DNA from: Branchiostoma floridae
Taxonomy: Eukaryota; Chordata; Leptocardii; Amphioxiformes; Branchiostomatidae
Assembly (NCBI RefSeq): GCF_000003815.2
Contig: NC_049988.1
Span: 2,164,785-2,226,784 of the forward strand
Length of the DNA: 62,000 bases
Direction of reading: 5' to 3'
This document shows positions 11,343 through 21,700 of this stretch, piece by piece (position 1 is the stretch's first letter; every line of letters begins with the position of its first letter). Made by a program: the position numbers and the translations under genes. The notes below the pieces were generated by a model. The model worked only from the letters and a program-made list of their open reading frames with translations, had not been told where the DNA came from and made no database searches.

Positions 11343-11891
11343 TACGAGGGGTGATCAATAAGTTCTCGGCCTCACCAAGAAATAATAGCACAACTCAAAT
11401 TTTGAGGCACAACATCATAGTATAAAGGCTTTTATCTATACTCGCCAAATTTCAAATCATTGCAGTCATTAATTTACAGGCATTCGTATTTTCCAAATCA
11501 GAAGGTAAATGGCGAGAAAAACAAGGGTTAATTGTGATCGGTCATGTGTGGGTCGAGTTCCCCATGCAGTAAATTCTTTGTCATTAACAAAAGACATTGT
11601 CAAAATGTTTGATAATGATTGTCTTTCTATTTCAAGCAGAAAGAAGTGGGTGTCTGACTTCCAGCAGCGTAAGTTGACCCGCACACCTCAGGTCGCAGCT
11701 CAATTGTCCACGTTCTTTTTTTCACTATCCCTTACCTAACGTTACTTGGTGTCGCCTGCAAAGTAATGATCACACTAATTTGAATTTAGGTACACATTCA
11801 TATACGACTCTATACTTGACATCTATGCTTCAAAATCTGTTGTGCTTATTATCTATAGGTGGGGCCGAGAACTTATTGATCATACTTCGTA
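11343..11891 (+). mobile_element. mariner-like element with transposase remnant
   Basis: The ends are inverted repeats: left CGAGGGGTGATCAATAAGTT, right (reverse complement) CGAAGTATGATCAATAAGTT, both continuing CTCGGCC. They are flanked by TA. Inside, 11509-11739 is open and encodes SLTKDIVKMFDNDCLSIS followed by KKWVSDFQ. This resembles the N-terminal helix-turn-helix region of mariner transposases (KDIxxDM...KKWVxxF). The DDD catalytic domain is missing, so the element (549 bp) is an internally deleted, non-autonomous copy. Confidence 0.8.
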
Positions 11892-11925
11892 TGTTAAAAA
11901 TAACATACGTTTGTTATTCCTTTAA

Positions 11926-12863
11926 CCCTCAAACCACCGTATGGGGTCAAAACTGACCCCAGGCACATATCAATGTGTGCCATTATGTCATTTCTAGTCG
12001 AAAACAAATTTCCTTCCAGGAGTTTGTTTGTATATCTGTCCTATAACTTCTTATACGTTTTTACCGATATTGACTCATTGTTGATTAAGTTATCCTCGAA
12101 AGTTTATACATGGTCCAGTGGGGTCAAAACTGACCCCAGGGTTTTTTAAAACAAACTTTTGCGACCCACACCTAAACTACTTATTGTAGGATCACGAAAT
12201 TTTCAGAGAATGATGTACATGTAAGCCAAAATTATTGTACCAACTTTTGTGCCATTATCATGTCATATGACGACATTATGACGTCATCTAGGTAATATCG
12301 GCCGTTATCTTGGATTTTGACTGATGACGTCATAATTAGCATAAATTATTAATAATGAGTCCTGAAATTTATGTTGAATTTTATAAGATGTGATAAACAA
12401 TTGTCATTTGCCAAGAAAACGTTAAAACTAGAATTTCGTAATAAATATGTCTGTCAGAATTCCGTTGCCATGGCAACATCATAAATGATGAACATACTTT
12501 GTTCACTAAAAATGTTTGCTATTAACATTTTCTAAAAAGTGACCAAGTTTGGTGGCCCTAGCATAAGCCATTCAGGCACTATATGGCATTGAAGCTGGTA
12601 CAGGCATCAAAAACCTCCTTCCCGGTCTGAATAGCGTTGGTGCAAAATGTGGTCCTCATGATCTTTTGCATAAATTATGATAATGAGCTAGAAGTATTCA
12701 CACCTAATCATGTCAAACAGTCTCACATAGATTAATGAAACTATACATATATACAAATCACAAAAAGATTCACACAAAAAACTGTATTTGAACAAAACGT
12801 TTTGGGGTCAGTTTTGACCCCATACGGTAATCTACGTCACAAAAAGCTACGGTGGTTTGAGGG
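11926..12863. mobile_element. piggyBac-like MITE with TTAA flanks
   Basis: A 16-bp perfect terminal inverted repeat (CCCTCAAACCACCGTA) is flanked by TTAA on both sides (11922-11925, 12864-12867). TTAA duplication and a CCCT-type end are piggyBac signatures. Sub-terminal palindromes GGGGTCAAAACTGACCCC occur near both ends and once more near 12119. The interior contains two TGACGTCA octamers (12279, 12325) and CCATGGCAAC. There is no transposase frame. A diverged, inverted relative lies at 20961-21700, so the EgtD-like gene is bracketed by two members. Confidence 0.88.
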
Positions 12864-12867
12864 TTAA

Positions 12868-13178
12868 AAAAGCTTAGCATCGATAATTTGGCATAACATG
12901 AAAAATTGGTGGTTATATTTCTGTTTGAAAACTTAAAAACGTAATTTTAAACATTCTGATACGGTTGTCCATTTTGATATAGACAAAGTAGACACAAAAT
13001 CTCCTCGCCTATAAATTGCTACTAGTAGTAAAATAGAGTAGGGATGTTTGGTTATCTATGTGTCTATGTCTGTAGGTCTTTTTCTTGCCTAACAAATGTT
13101 TGCAACTCTGGTACGAGAGAGATGATACTCTCGACTTTAAAACATTGAAAAACTTGTGTTTTCATTTAGTAGTGCGAA
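12868..13178. other. sequence upstream of the EgtD-like gene
   Basis: AT-rich, with no recognisable element. A pyrimidine-rich tract ending TTTTCATTTAG at 13160-13169 could be a 3' splice site for an exon that carries the start codon, which would imply an upstream untranslated exon. No TATA box or other core promoter motif could be assigned with confidence. Confidence 0.4.
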
Positions 13179-16100
13179 ATGGCGGCTGTTCCTGCTGATC
13201 TGAAGTCTGTCGTGTCCAGCCTCACCTCCAAACGGAAACATGTGCCGCACTGGTACCTGTATGACACACGGGGGTCGGAAATCTTCGAGGAGTGAGTAGG
13301 TTATCTACTTGTAAAAATAATCAATTTTAACGTTTTATTAGCAAACTCATGGTTTTAGTTTAGCTGGGCGTGCAATATGAAAGTGAACATAAAGTACTGT
13401 AGTACAACTGACTAAATAATAACACGAATAATGTGTTAAGTTTACTATCATGTACTTTGGATTATTCTTTACAGGCAGTGGATACTACCACACGTTCTGC
13501 ATGGCAACTGGCTTTTGTGATTTTAGCAGTCTTTTGGTGATCTTATCCGTAAATATGGAAATTGTGGCATCTGTTTGAACGAATGTGTACACGATTTCTA
13601 CCACAGTTTCACCTTTAGAATTTACCTTACAAATATTTCCTCGTTTGCAGAATAGTTCGTGCTTCTTCGACCTATAAACATTGGAATCATGAACACACCT
13701 TGATTCAGGAACATATGAAGGACATCGTTGGTAACATGCCCTCTTCCACAATGCCGGTTGAGCTGGGTAGTGGTGCTTCCTCCAAAACACGTCCGGTTAT
13801 AGAGGCCTTGCTTGAACGACAAGGAGAATTGACGTATGTGCCCGTGGACATAGCGACAGGTAACAATAACTGGCACCATTTATTTCTTTAAAAACTCAGG
13901 CTTTTCAGACCTTGGAAATCATGTTAGCCTACGCAGTTCCCAAAGTTAGGTAAGGTATATTTGAAGAACATTCCATCCGTCGAAAAAAAAAATAATGCAT
14001 AATGAATAAAAAAAAGAGTTCAGAAATATACACAAGATGGAACAAAATAACTAATTAAAAATGCATTTCGTCAAGCGGAAGCCGGTATCGCCTATTGCAT
14101 TAACTTTTGCTTCTTTTTCCCTGTGGCCAATACGCGAAAGAATTTCTGATGCATTGACCTTTTGCAGACTACATTCAGGAAATCTCACGAGAACTGGAGC
14201 GAGAGTACAACGCCCTAACGGTGGAGCCATTCGGGGGGTTGTTCATGGACGGGTTACGTCATGTCGCTAGTCGCTCGGAGCCCAAACTTCTCCTATTCCT
14301 CGGCAACAGTTTTGCTAACGTCCCCATTGATGAGCAGCTCCCCATGATGAAGGAAATAAGGGCACGTCTCAAAGGTAGTCACGACTTTGAAACCGCTGTT
14401 CCAGAAAACTACATTCATCTACTTTGCTTACTAGTATCGTTAGAACCTTTAAGTTAGTGCTACATTTGGTGAGTAATTACGTCAAGTAGAAACAATGATC
14501 AAAATATGAAATAGAGTTAAACTTTTTTTGGTTGCCATGGCATCAACGAAAATGAAAAACCTTCCAAGCTTTGCAAAATCGTTACCAACTAAAAGAAAAG
14601 CTCTAGTGGCTGGTGGCTCTAGCCGTTCTAGTGTTATCTGCAATCAAAGTTAGCACGAGTCTCAATCCCCTCGTCCGAATAGGGATAAGTCAATTAATAG
14701 TTGGTATTATCAAGAATGGTCATAGTTTGTTGGTTTGCACACGGTACTTTAAGTTGTTTCTGACTGTTTGATTTTCACATCTAGTCCAGGACCGCTTCTT
14801 GCTGGGGCTGGACATGAACACTGATCGCGAGGCCGTCATCAGGGCTTACCGGACCGGGTTTACGCGGTGCCCATGGCTGGATAACTTCATCGATCGCCTG
14901 AACAAGGCAATGTTTGTTTGAATTTTAAATACCGGTAAACGGATTTGTACAGAAGGGTATAAGTTGCGTATCCTAATAAATTAATTTGATACACTCCCAC
15001 GGGGAAGGATTCCTTCTCTTTTCGGCAGGATGACAATTGGTGTGCTTCTTTACGTACTCAACGTGAGGCACTCTGTGTCAGCTAACCAAACCACAAGGCC
15101 TATACTTACCGTGCCGAGGACACTAATGATATAATTAAGGGGCTATGACCAGCCCTGAGGTGTATATGGTGTCATAACGCCTGGTCCTTTGCTATAACCA
15201 CTTAATAAAACCACCGAGTGAGCAACGCGAACGAGACATGATGATACCATATACACCGAGGAACAGGCGGGTCATTAACGCTATTATCATATAGCCTACA
15301 GAAACTTGCAAACTCCTGTATTGCCGTTTTGGCATGCCGAGCCTTTTCAAAATTCTACTGTACTGTTTTCATGGGGAGGGAGGAATGATCTGCGGATCGG
15401 TCAACTTGAAAGGAGAGGGAGGGGGTGCAAACAATTTTATTTTCAATTTTCAGTTCAAATTAATTGGACATTAATTAAAATAGATGTTATTGTTTTACAA
15501 ATTATAAGTAATCTAATGTTGTACTAAGATGGTATACGTTTTCTTTAAACAATGAAACGCGCACTAACGATGTTAATAAAGGAAGCCACCCCCTGCCATG
15601 CCCGTACTGGTAGGTAAGTGTATTCTAACTAGAAAGGCCGACATTTTCTTGGGAGCAAATACAGCATATTGCAATCCATCTTCATACAATAATGGACTCT
15701 TCCAGAACACCCCAATCTATGCAAAATGAACCAGTCTATGTGGCCCGTTTCCCATTTATAGTGCTAAAGCTACCCCAACACCAAATTCCAGATCAGTTGG
15801 CTTTCTCATGACACAGGAAGCAAAAATGTACATTTTTGGTCAATAATGGCAAAAAAATCCAAAATTTCACAATTTTTGCTTGATTTACACCATAGGTGTG
15901 AATAGAGCCCTGTGGCTACATACCGTACGCACCTTCATACCAAATTTCAGACCATTTGGTTTTCATACATAGGTACAAGAGCCAAAACTTAACATTAATT
16001 TTTTAGTCCATAAATGGCAAAAAATCCCCAAATTCAACAATTCAAGGTAATGTATGCCCAAAGTGAAAATGAGGTACTGTGGGCACATGCCAGACACACC

Positions 16101-17532
16101 TTCATGCCGAATTTCAGGTCATTAGGCTTTCATACAAGGGTATAGGAGCGAAAAATAAACATTTTTAGTCAAAAGTGGCCAAAAAAAAACAAAATAACTC
16201 AATTTTGAAATGATCGATAACGAAAGCGTTGATGTGGTCCTGTTGTCATATGTCCAATGCACCTATGTACGAAATTGCAGGTCATTTGGTTCCAATACAA
16301 GGGCATAGGAGCCAAAAATATACATTTTTAGTCAAAAATGGCCAAAACACCCCAAAATAACTAATTTCTAAGTAATCTATGACAAAAATGTTGATGAGGT
16401 CCTGTGGTCATATGTCCAATGCACCTCTGTACCAAATTTCAGGCCATTAGGTTGTAATACCAGGGCACAGGGTCCCAAAATATACATAATTGGTCTATAA
16501 ATGACCAAAAACCCTAAATATCATAAATTCTAAGGCCTCTATCAAGAAAGTGAAAAAAACACCTGGGGGTATTTGCTATTTCTACCACACTGCCAAATTT
16601 CAGCTCATTTGGTCCAAAAATGAAAAAGTTGAATCAATTTGAAGATTTTGACAGGAGGAGAAGAAACTCAGCAAAAACAATATATTGCAATCCCATACTA
16701 TGTATGGATTGCAATATAATAAGTGCACACGTGTGACGTTACGGCCTGATAACACATATATAGGAAATGAGAGCCTCTGATTGGCCAACTCCATCTGGCT
16801 GTATGACAATATGATATGAAAGTTCAAAGAAAACAGCAATATTATAAATCATACAGATTTCTTACTGATGTTAACTTTCCCCTATCTATATACACCTCAG
16901 GACTTTGAGGCAGACATGAACAAGATGGCGTTTGAGAACACCGTGAATTTCGTGGAGAACCCTGCTGACGGGGACACGCCCAGCTATGTTCAGCAATATC
17001 TCAGGAGTTCTACAAATCAACGTGTGCACCTGAGTAAGTATTACTGTGTAAACCAGCGATTCTATTGGCCAAATTTTGTCTAAATACACGTTTTATTTTT
17101 GTTTAAGTTGCTTTTATAATTTAGCATTGCAGTCAATATTATCGAAGTACATTTATGATATAATTGTTTGTTTTTATCAAATTCTGTACAACTTTAATTA
17201 TACACGGAAAATCACGTTTTTACCTGAAACATATTTTCATTTGGGGGAGGGTTAGTTGTGGTGTTTCAATGGATGTTTTGTACGCGTTGTCCGTTTGCCG
17301 ATTTATGCCTTTTTTTATTTGCAACATTTCAATTCTAGGAAAGCTTGATGTCACCATAGATTTCCTGGCTGGCGAGAGGCTTTATCTGGCAGAAGGTCAG
17401 AACTACAGCTGTAAATACAGTGAGCATCAGGTGCGCCGTCTGGCGGAGTTAAGCAACTTTGCAGTAGAGGGCTTCTGGGTCAACGAGGAAGCCAAATACT
17501 GTGTGGTGTGCTTGGTCCCAAATGGAAAGTGA
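13179..17532 (+). CDS. EgtD-like SAM-dependent histidine N-methyltransferase, six exons, 325 aa
   Basis: Exons: 13179-13291, 13651-13859, 14168-14374, 14785-14906, 16901-17033 and 17339-17532. All junction phases agree and the total is 978 nt (325 codons plus TGA). The product belongs to the Methyltransf_33 / EgtD family, whose bacterial members trimethylate histidine to hercynine in ergothioneine synthesis. Visible motifs are WYLYDTRGSEIFEE at 25-38, the SAM loop ELGSGASSKT at 75-84, PVDIA at 102-106, LFLGNSFANV at 150-159 and the C-terminal GERLYLAEGQ...YSCKYS at 273-289. The length equals that of stand-alone bacterial EgtD (about 320 aa), and no FGE-sulfatase or DinB (EgtB-like) domain is attached. 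The start ATG has G at -3 and G at +4. Intron 4 probably uses a GC donor. The Glu/Ser pair of bacterial EgtD that contacts the histidine amine appears altered (NYSCK), so the methyl acceptor may differ. The cytosolic location is inferred from the lack of a signal peptide. Confidence 0.9.
15137..15290. mobile_element. small inverted-repeat element (MITE-like) in intron 4
   Basis: The arms GAGGTGTATATGGTGTCATA and (reverse complement) CGGTGTATATGGTATCATCA face each other about 60 bp apart. They are set in longer partly complementary flanks (GACCAGCCCT / GGCGGGTCATTA). It could form a long hairpin. The family is unknown. Confidence 0.55.
15629..16725 (+). repeat. dispersed copy of the 1.1-kb satellite unit, inside intron 4
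   Basis: It begins CTAGAAAGGCCGACATTTTC and AGCATATTGCAATCCATCTT, as at 2100-2150. It contains the CAAATTTCAGGTCATTTGG monomers and ends with the hairpin ATATTGCAATCC...GGATTGCAATAT. Diverged and with extra internal sequence. A single copy with defined ends, far from the array, suggests the unit can transpose. Confidence 0.88.
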
Positions 17533-18805
17533 TCAACACAAAATCATTCTTCGAGTAGTAATGGGAACTGTGAACGGTGCTGGGGGCAAAAAGAACAAGT
17601 TGAAACATTTTTTTATAGTTTTTCCTTAACATAATTGTACTTGCACAACTCCAATTCACCTGCATTCAGGTGTATATAAAAGAGGAACTTTTAGACCATA
17701 TATGTGGATGTCCTTTAGCCTGCCCAAAGGTAAATTAACAGCTTTATCAAATCCATTTTGTATTCAATTGAAAAAATTTAGGAACTTGGAAATATTTAAT
17801 TGTTATATATAGCTATGCTGAAAAGGCTTTTGCAAACTTTCTATCATTGACTTTGTATAGTGGGTATTTATAAAAAAAATCAATGTTGTCTTTTTCGAAT
17901 CTTATGTTCCAGATTACAGTGTCTACTGTTGGATATGTTTCATCTGCTTTGTTGCATACGCCCATATCCGCATGAATACGGACCGTATACGGTTACGTTT
18001 TTACGAACAATCATTCTTTTGGATTCTGTCGTTCTGGGTTGCAGCTCCGATGTTCAGATCTGTTTCTGATTCCAGATCCACAAAAAAATATTTCATTTAT
18101 TTATTTCTGTGATATTCAAGCAGGGTGGTCCAGCTCAGTGCTATTGCACTGCTTTGCAGTGGAGCCCTGCGTTACATGTACATGCAAACACAAAATTAAT
18201 AAACAATAAATGAAATGAAAAAATTACAATAGCAATGAAACTGAAGTAAACAATAATACTAATCATAACAAATAAATGCTGCTATTATGACGATATCGAT
18301 ACAAGTCATGTATGAATAATAGTGGTACGAAACTAATGAAAACAATGATAATGATGACAAAATAAATATCATCAAGTCTTTAAGTTTCATTGAGTGGTCA
18401 GAGGTCAGGCTAGATGTACCTGCCAAGCACCAAGGAGATGGAGGTTCAACTATGGACATTTGTGGTGTGAGACTTTATAATTGATTTTCACTTGAAAGTT
18501 TATTTGCAAGTTCTTGCCCGTGGACTCTGCAACATGTAACATACGGAATCAATGGTAAACATACAAAGAAATGAAAGACTTAGGTATAGATAACAATGGT
18601 GACATGTAGAGGCTAAGTATTCTAGTGATGATATGTACAGCTAAGATCAGCTATAAGAGCTACAATCTAAGTATTTTATAATACCTGGTTTCGAAGCTCA
18701 TCTGGGTGACTCAGGATAGAAAGATACATGAAGTAAGGGTTTAGTAATTAATTGTTATAAATGTATCAAGCATACTGCTTCAACTGGTTTTATTACTTAT
18801 TTCAG
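17533..18805. other. 3' flank of the EgtD-like gene and intergenic AT-rich DNA
   Basis: No coding motif was recognised. AATAAA occurs near 18200 but is about 670 bp from the stop codon, so the true polyadenylation site of the EgtD-like gene is uncertain. The sequence around 18120-18175 (GTGCTATTGCACTGCTTTGC) contains small inverted repeats. The rest is low-complexity AT-rich. Confidence 0.4.
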
Positions 18806-20045
18806 AAAACCATGACAAAAAGTTGAAGACGATCACCTTTGGTGGGCAGGGAAGAGAACCTGGAAAATTTGACAGAATCTTCGGGGTGGCTGTGTCTGCT
18901 GACAATAGTGGTGCGTACCTAAACTCATATTCAGGTTCAGGTCCGGATTCAAGTCCAGCAGTTCAGGTTCAGGTTCGGGATTTAAGTCCGGACCTGAACC
19001 CATCATTGCATATTATGTGCACTAGAATTTTTTTTTGAGGGGGAGGGGGTGCATATAAAATTGCATGTTATGGATTGAAATGCAATGTGACAGCCAGTGT
19101 AAACACGAAAAGTTTTTGTCTCAGTGCAAATTTCCCTGTCTATGGAAGGTTTTAAATGGTTTAGAACAAAAAAGGGAATATAAGTGACAGATTGCTTTTT
19201 GCAAGTCCGGACTTGGCTCCGGACATTCAGGGTTTTTTTTGGACTTGGACCTAAACATTTCAGGTCCAATTCCAAGTCCGGGCTTTAGGTACGCACCACT
19301 AGCTGACAATGAGATATTTTTCACTGTTGAGGTTAACAAATGAGTCCAGGTTTTCAACATAACTGGGAGCTATCTGCGCCTCTTCACAACGGTAGTTCCG
19401 GGTGAAGATAAGATCATGTGGCCAGAAATTGTTGCTATTGACGTTCAGCCTGACTACGTGTGGGTAGCAGGGAGTATAGATTTGTGTAATAATGTCTTAA
19501 AGAGACTAAATAAGACTTCAGGTCTGCCCCTAAAGACGTTCTACTTCCCCATCAACGAGCTTTATATTCCTTCTGCCGACATTGCTATGGACGTAAGCAA
19601 TAACAAAGTTATCTTGAGAGAGGGAGATACAATTAGAATCTTCCAGCCAAATGGCTCTCTCGTTCGGAGTTTTCAAGTGCTTGCGGACATACGAAACATT
19701 CTAATCCGGGGAGTTGCCTCGGAGTGCGAGGGAAATGTCGTGCTTGGGGACTTTCACTGATATATTAGGGTGTACAATCACTACGAAAACAAAATACTAG
19801 AATTTGAATTAATCTCTGAGATGGCTGCATCACCCCGAGGTATCTCAGTGGACCCCTGTGGCCGTATCATCGTGGCAAATACTAAAGACCACAGGGTAGA
19901 CAAGTTCACAAGCCACGGGAAGTTTGTCCATGCTCATAAACATGTGGGGCAATTGGTGGTGACTAATTTACGTGACTATTGTAACTATCTTTCCACGCCA
20001 CATGTTGTTTCCTTGATGCTATCCAAAGACAAAAGTAACTTCTGA
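18806..20045 (+). pseudogene. NHL-repeat protein frame with two stops and a MITE insertion
   Basis: After an acceptor (TTATTTCAG) one frame reads LKTITFGGQGREPGKFDRIF, then GVAVSADN. After the 18906-19301 insertion it continues EIFFTVEVNK*VQVFN, ...VGIDV-type blades, VVLGDFH*YIRVYNHYENKI, and SPRGISVDPCGRIIVAN. These G-x-F-x-x-P-x-G-(I/V)-A-V-x-x-(D/N) and (R)-(I/V)-Q-V-F patterns define NHL beta-propeller repeats (TRIM/NHL family). TGA codons at 19341 and 19758 stand exactly where the repeats usually have Arg (K-R-V-Q-V-F and H-R-Y-I-R-V), consistent with CGA to TGA transitions. The frame is otherwise open. It might be the 3' part of the membrane-protein gene at 3.4-4.0 kb, but phases do not match directly. 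Confidence 0.8.
18906..19301. mobile_element. hAT-type MITE inserted in the NHL exon
   Basis: The termini TAGTGGTGCGTACCTAAA are an 18-bp perfect inverted repeat. The 8-bp target duplication GCTGACAA flanks both ends (18898-18905, 19302-19309). Removing the element and one duplicate restores the NHL reading frame (SADN|EIFF). The interior has GGTTCAGGTCCGGA-type phrases like the 7133 element. 396 bp, non-coding. Confidence 0.95.
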
Positions 20046-20195
20046 CACTACTTTCTGATAGTCACATAACACATTGACATACTAGTTCTATCAGTGAGAC
20101 GAGAGCTAGTTCCACTTGTCTTTAGAGTTCATTGAAAATAGAAATTTGATCGATGCCAACGAACTGTGTGGATTTGCCGAATTACGTCAAAAATA

Positions 20196-20960
20196 GCCAG
20201 GTGGTCCTTATTCAGCGGTGGTAATTGTACCGGTTTGACTGTATATCAATGCCCTGGTGGTCCTTATGTAGAGGTTGTCACTTGTGCAGGTTTGACTGCA
20301 TATCAGTAGCCAGGTGATCTTATGTAGAGGTGGTCACTAGTAAAGGTTTGACTGTAAATAATAGGGAGGTTGTCCTTATGTAGAGGTGGTCACTAGTACA
20401 GGTTTGACTGTAAATCAACAGCGAGGTGGTCCTAATGTAGAAGTGGTCACTAGTGCAGGTTTGACTGGATATTAATGGTCAGGTGGTCCGTATGTAGAAG
20501 TGGTTACTAGTGCAGGTTTGACTACATATCAATGGTCAGGTGGTCCGTATGTAAAAGTGGTTACTAGTACAGGTTTGACTGTATATCAATGGTCAGGTGG
20601 TCCGTAGGTAGAAGTGGTCACTAATGCAGGTTTGACTGTACATCAATGACCAGGTGGTCCTTATGTAGAAGTGGTCAAAGTACAGGTTTGACTGTATATC
20701 AATGACCAGGTGGTCCTTATGTAGAGGTGGTCACTGGTGCAGGTTTGACGGTATATCAATAGCGGGGTGGTCCTTATGTAGAAGTGGTCAAAGTACGGGT
20801 TTGACTGTATATCAATGACCAGGTGGTCCTTATGTAGAAGTGGTCACTAGTGCAGGTTTGACTGTATATCTATAGCGAGGTGGTCCTTATGTAGAAGTGG
20901 TCACTTGTAAAAGGTTGGCTGTACATTTTTAGCAAGGTGGTCCTTATAAACAGGTTGTCA
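20196..20960. repeat. 57-bp minisatellite, about 13-14 copies
   Basis: The consensus contains CCAGGTGGTCCTTATGTAGA and GCAGGTTTGACTGTATATC. Copies start near 20196, 20251, 20309, 20363, 20420, 20476, 20533, 20590, 20647, 20703, 20760, 20816, 20873 and 20930, at 54-58 bp spacing. It begins about 150 bp after the NHL frame and abuts the piggyBac-like relative. Confidence 0.95.
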
Positions 20961-21700
20961 CTGGTACTATTCCGACCAGATATTGGAATTTTGAGGCTCT
21001 CAGCAACATTTATGTCGCATAACTCATGAACGGCTAGAGCTAAAGCTACGAAACTCGGTAGTCTATCACAAAATATTGTTCGCAAAACTTTTTAGTCAAT
21101 AAAGTAAGTTAATCATTTTTGGGGGTTGCCATGGCAACTATATTCTAACAGGCATATTTTTGCCAAAATTTGACAATTTCAATTTAAACAAGGTTTTCTT
21201 GGTAAACTACACCTGTTTTCTGACAACAATTAAATTCTATGAAATTCAATGTAATTTTCATGACTTAAATTTATAATTTATGCTAATTTCATGACGTCAT
21301 TGTTCAAAATCCAAGATGGCCGCCCTGAAATGACGTCATAATGTCGCCACCTTACATGATGATGACACAGAAATTTTTGTGAGGCTTTAGATTTACATCC
21401 TTATTATCGTCTAAAAGTTTGGTAGTCATACTATAAGTTGTTAAGGAGTTAGCCTCCAAATTTTGTTTTAAAAAGTGCACATTTTTGCTGGGGTCCGTTT
21501 GGACCCCAGAGGAACTGAACACAAACTTTCTTTATAATTTCCACATTATTGTACCAATCTTTGCAAAAACTTAGGAGAAGGTATGAGCTATATTGACTGA
21601 CAAAGTCACGGAAGGATTTTTACTTCAGATTAAAAATGTTCAAATGGCACTTCAAAATGTACGCCTGGGGTCCAAATGGACCCCACTCGGGCGTTTGAGG
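20961..21700 (-). mobile_element. diverged piggyBac-like relative, inverted and truncated
   Basis: The right end (reverse complement) reads CCTCAAACGCCCGAGTGGGG followed by TCCATTTGGACCCCAGGC, aligning with the left end of the 11926 element. Shared internal landmarks in opposite order are CCATGGCAAC, two TGACGTCA sites (21292, 21331) and ATTATGACGTCA-type blocks. No TTAA is seen at the right end and the other end is lost at the minisatellite. Confidence 0.65.

Larger units (their letters stand above)
14907..16900 (+). other. intron 4 of the EgtD-like gene, probable GC-AG splice pair
   Basis: The exon ends ...DRLNK with AAG|GCAATG and the next begins CTCAG|GAC (DFEADMN). The joined text RLNKDFEADMN matches the EgtD pattern of an Arg/Asn motif followed by a Phe-rich helix. 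The only in-frame GT alternative is TTT|GTTTGA six residues-worth of sequence or less downstream (14912), a poor donor that would add AMF or so. The intron contains a small inverted-repeat element (15137-15290) and a copy of the satellite unit (15629-16725). Confidence 0.6.

Noticed and set aside
14785-14938. Reading exon 4 of the EgtD-like gene through to the TGA at 14936 as a C-terminus
   Set aside because: It would remove the conserved C-terminal region, which is present in two further exons that join in phase.
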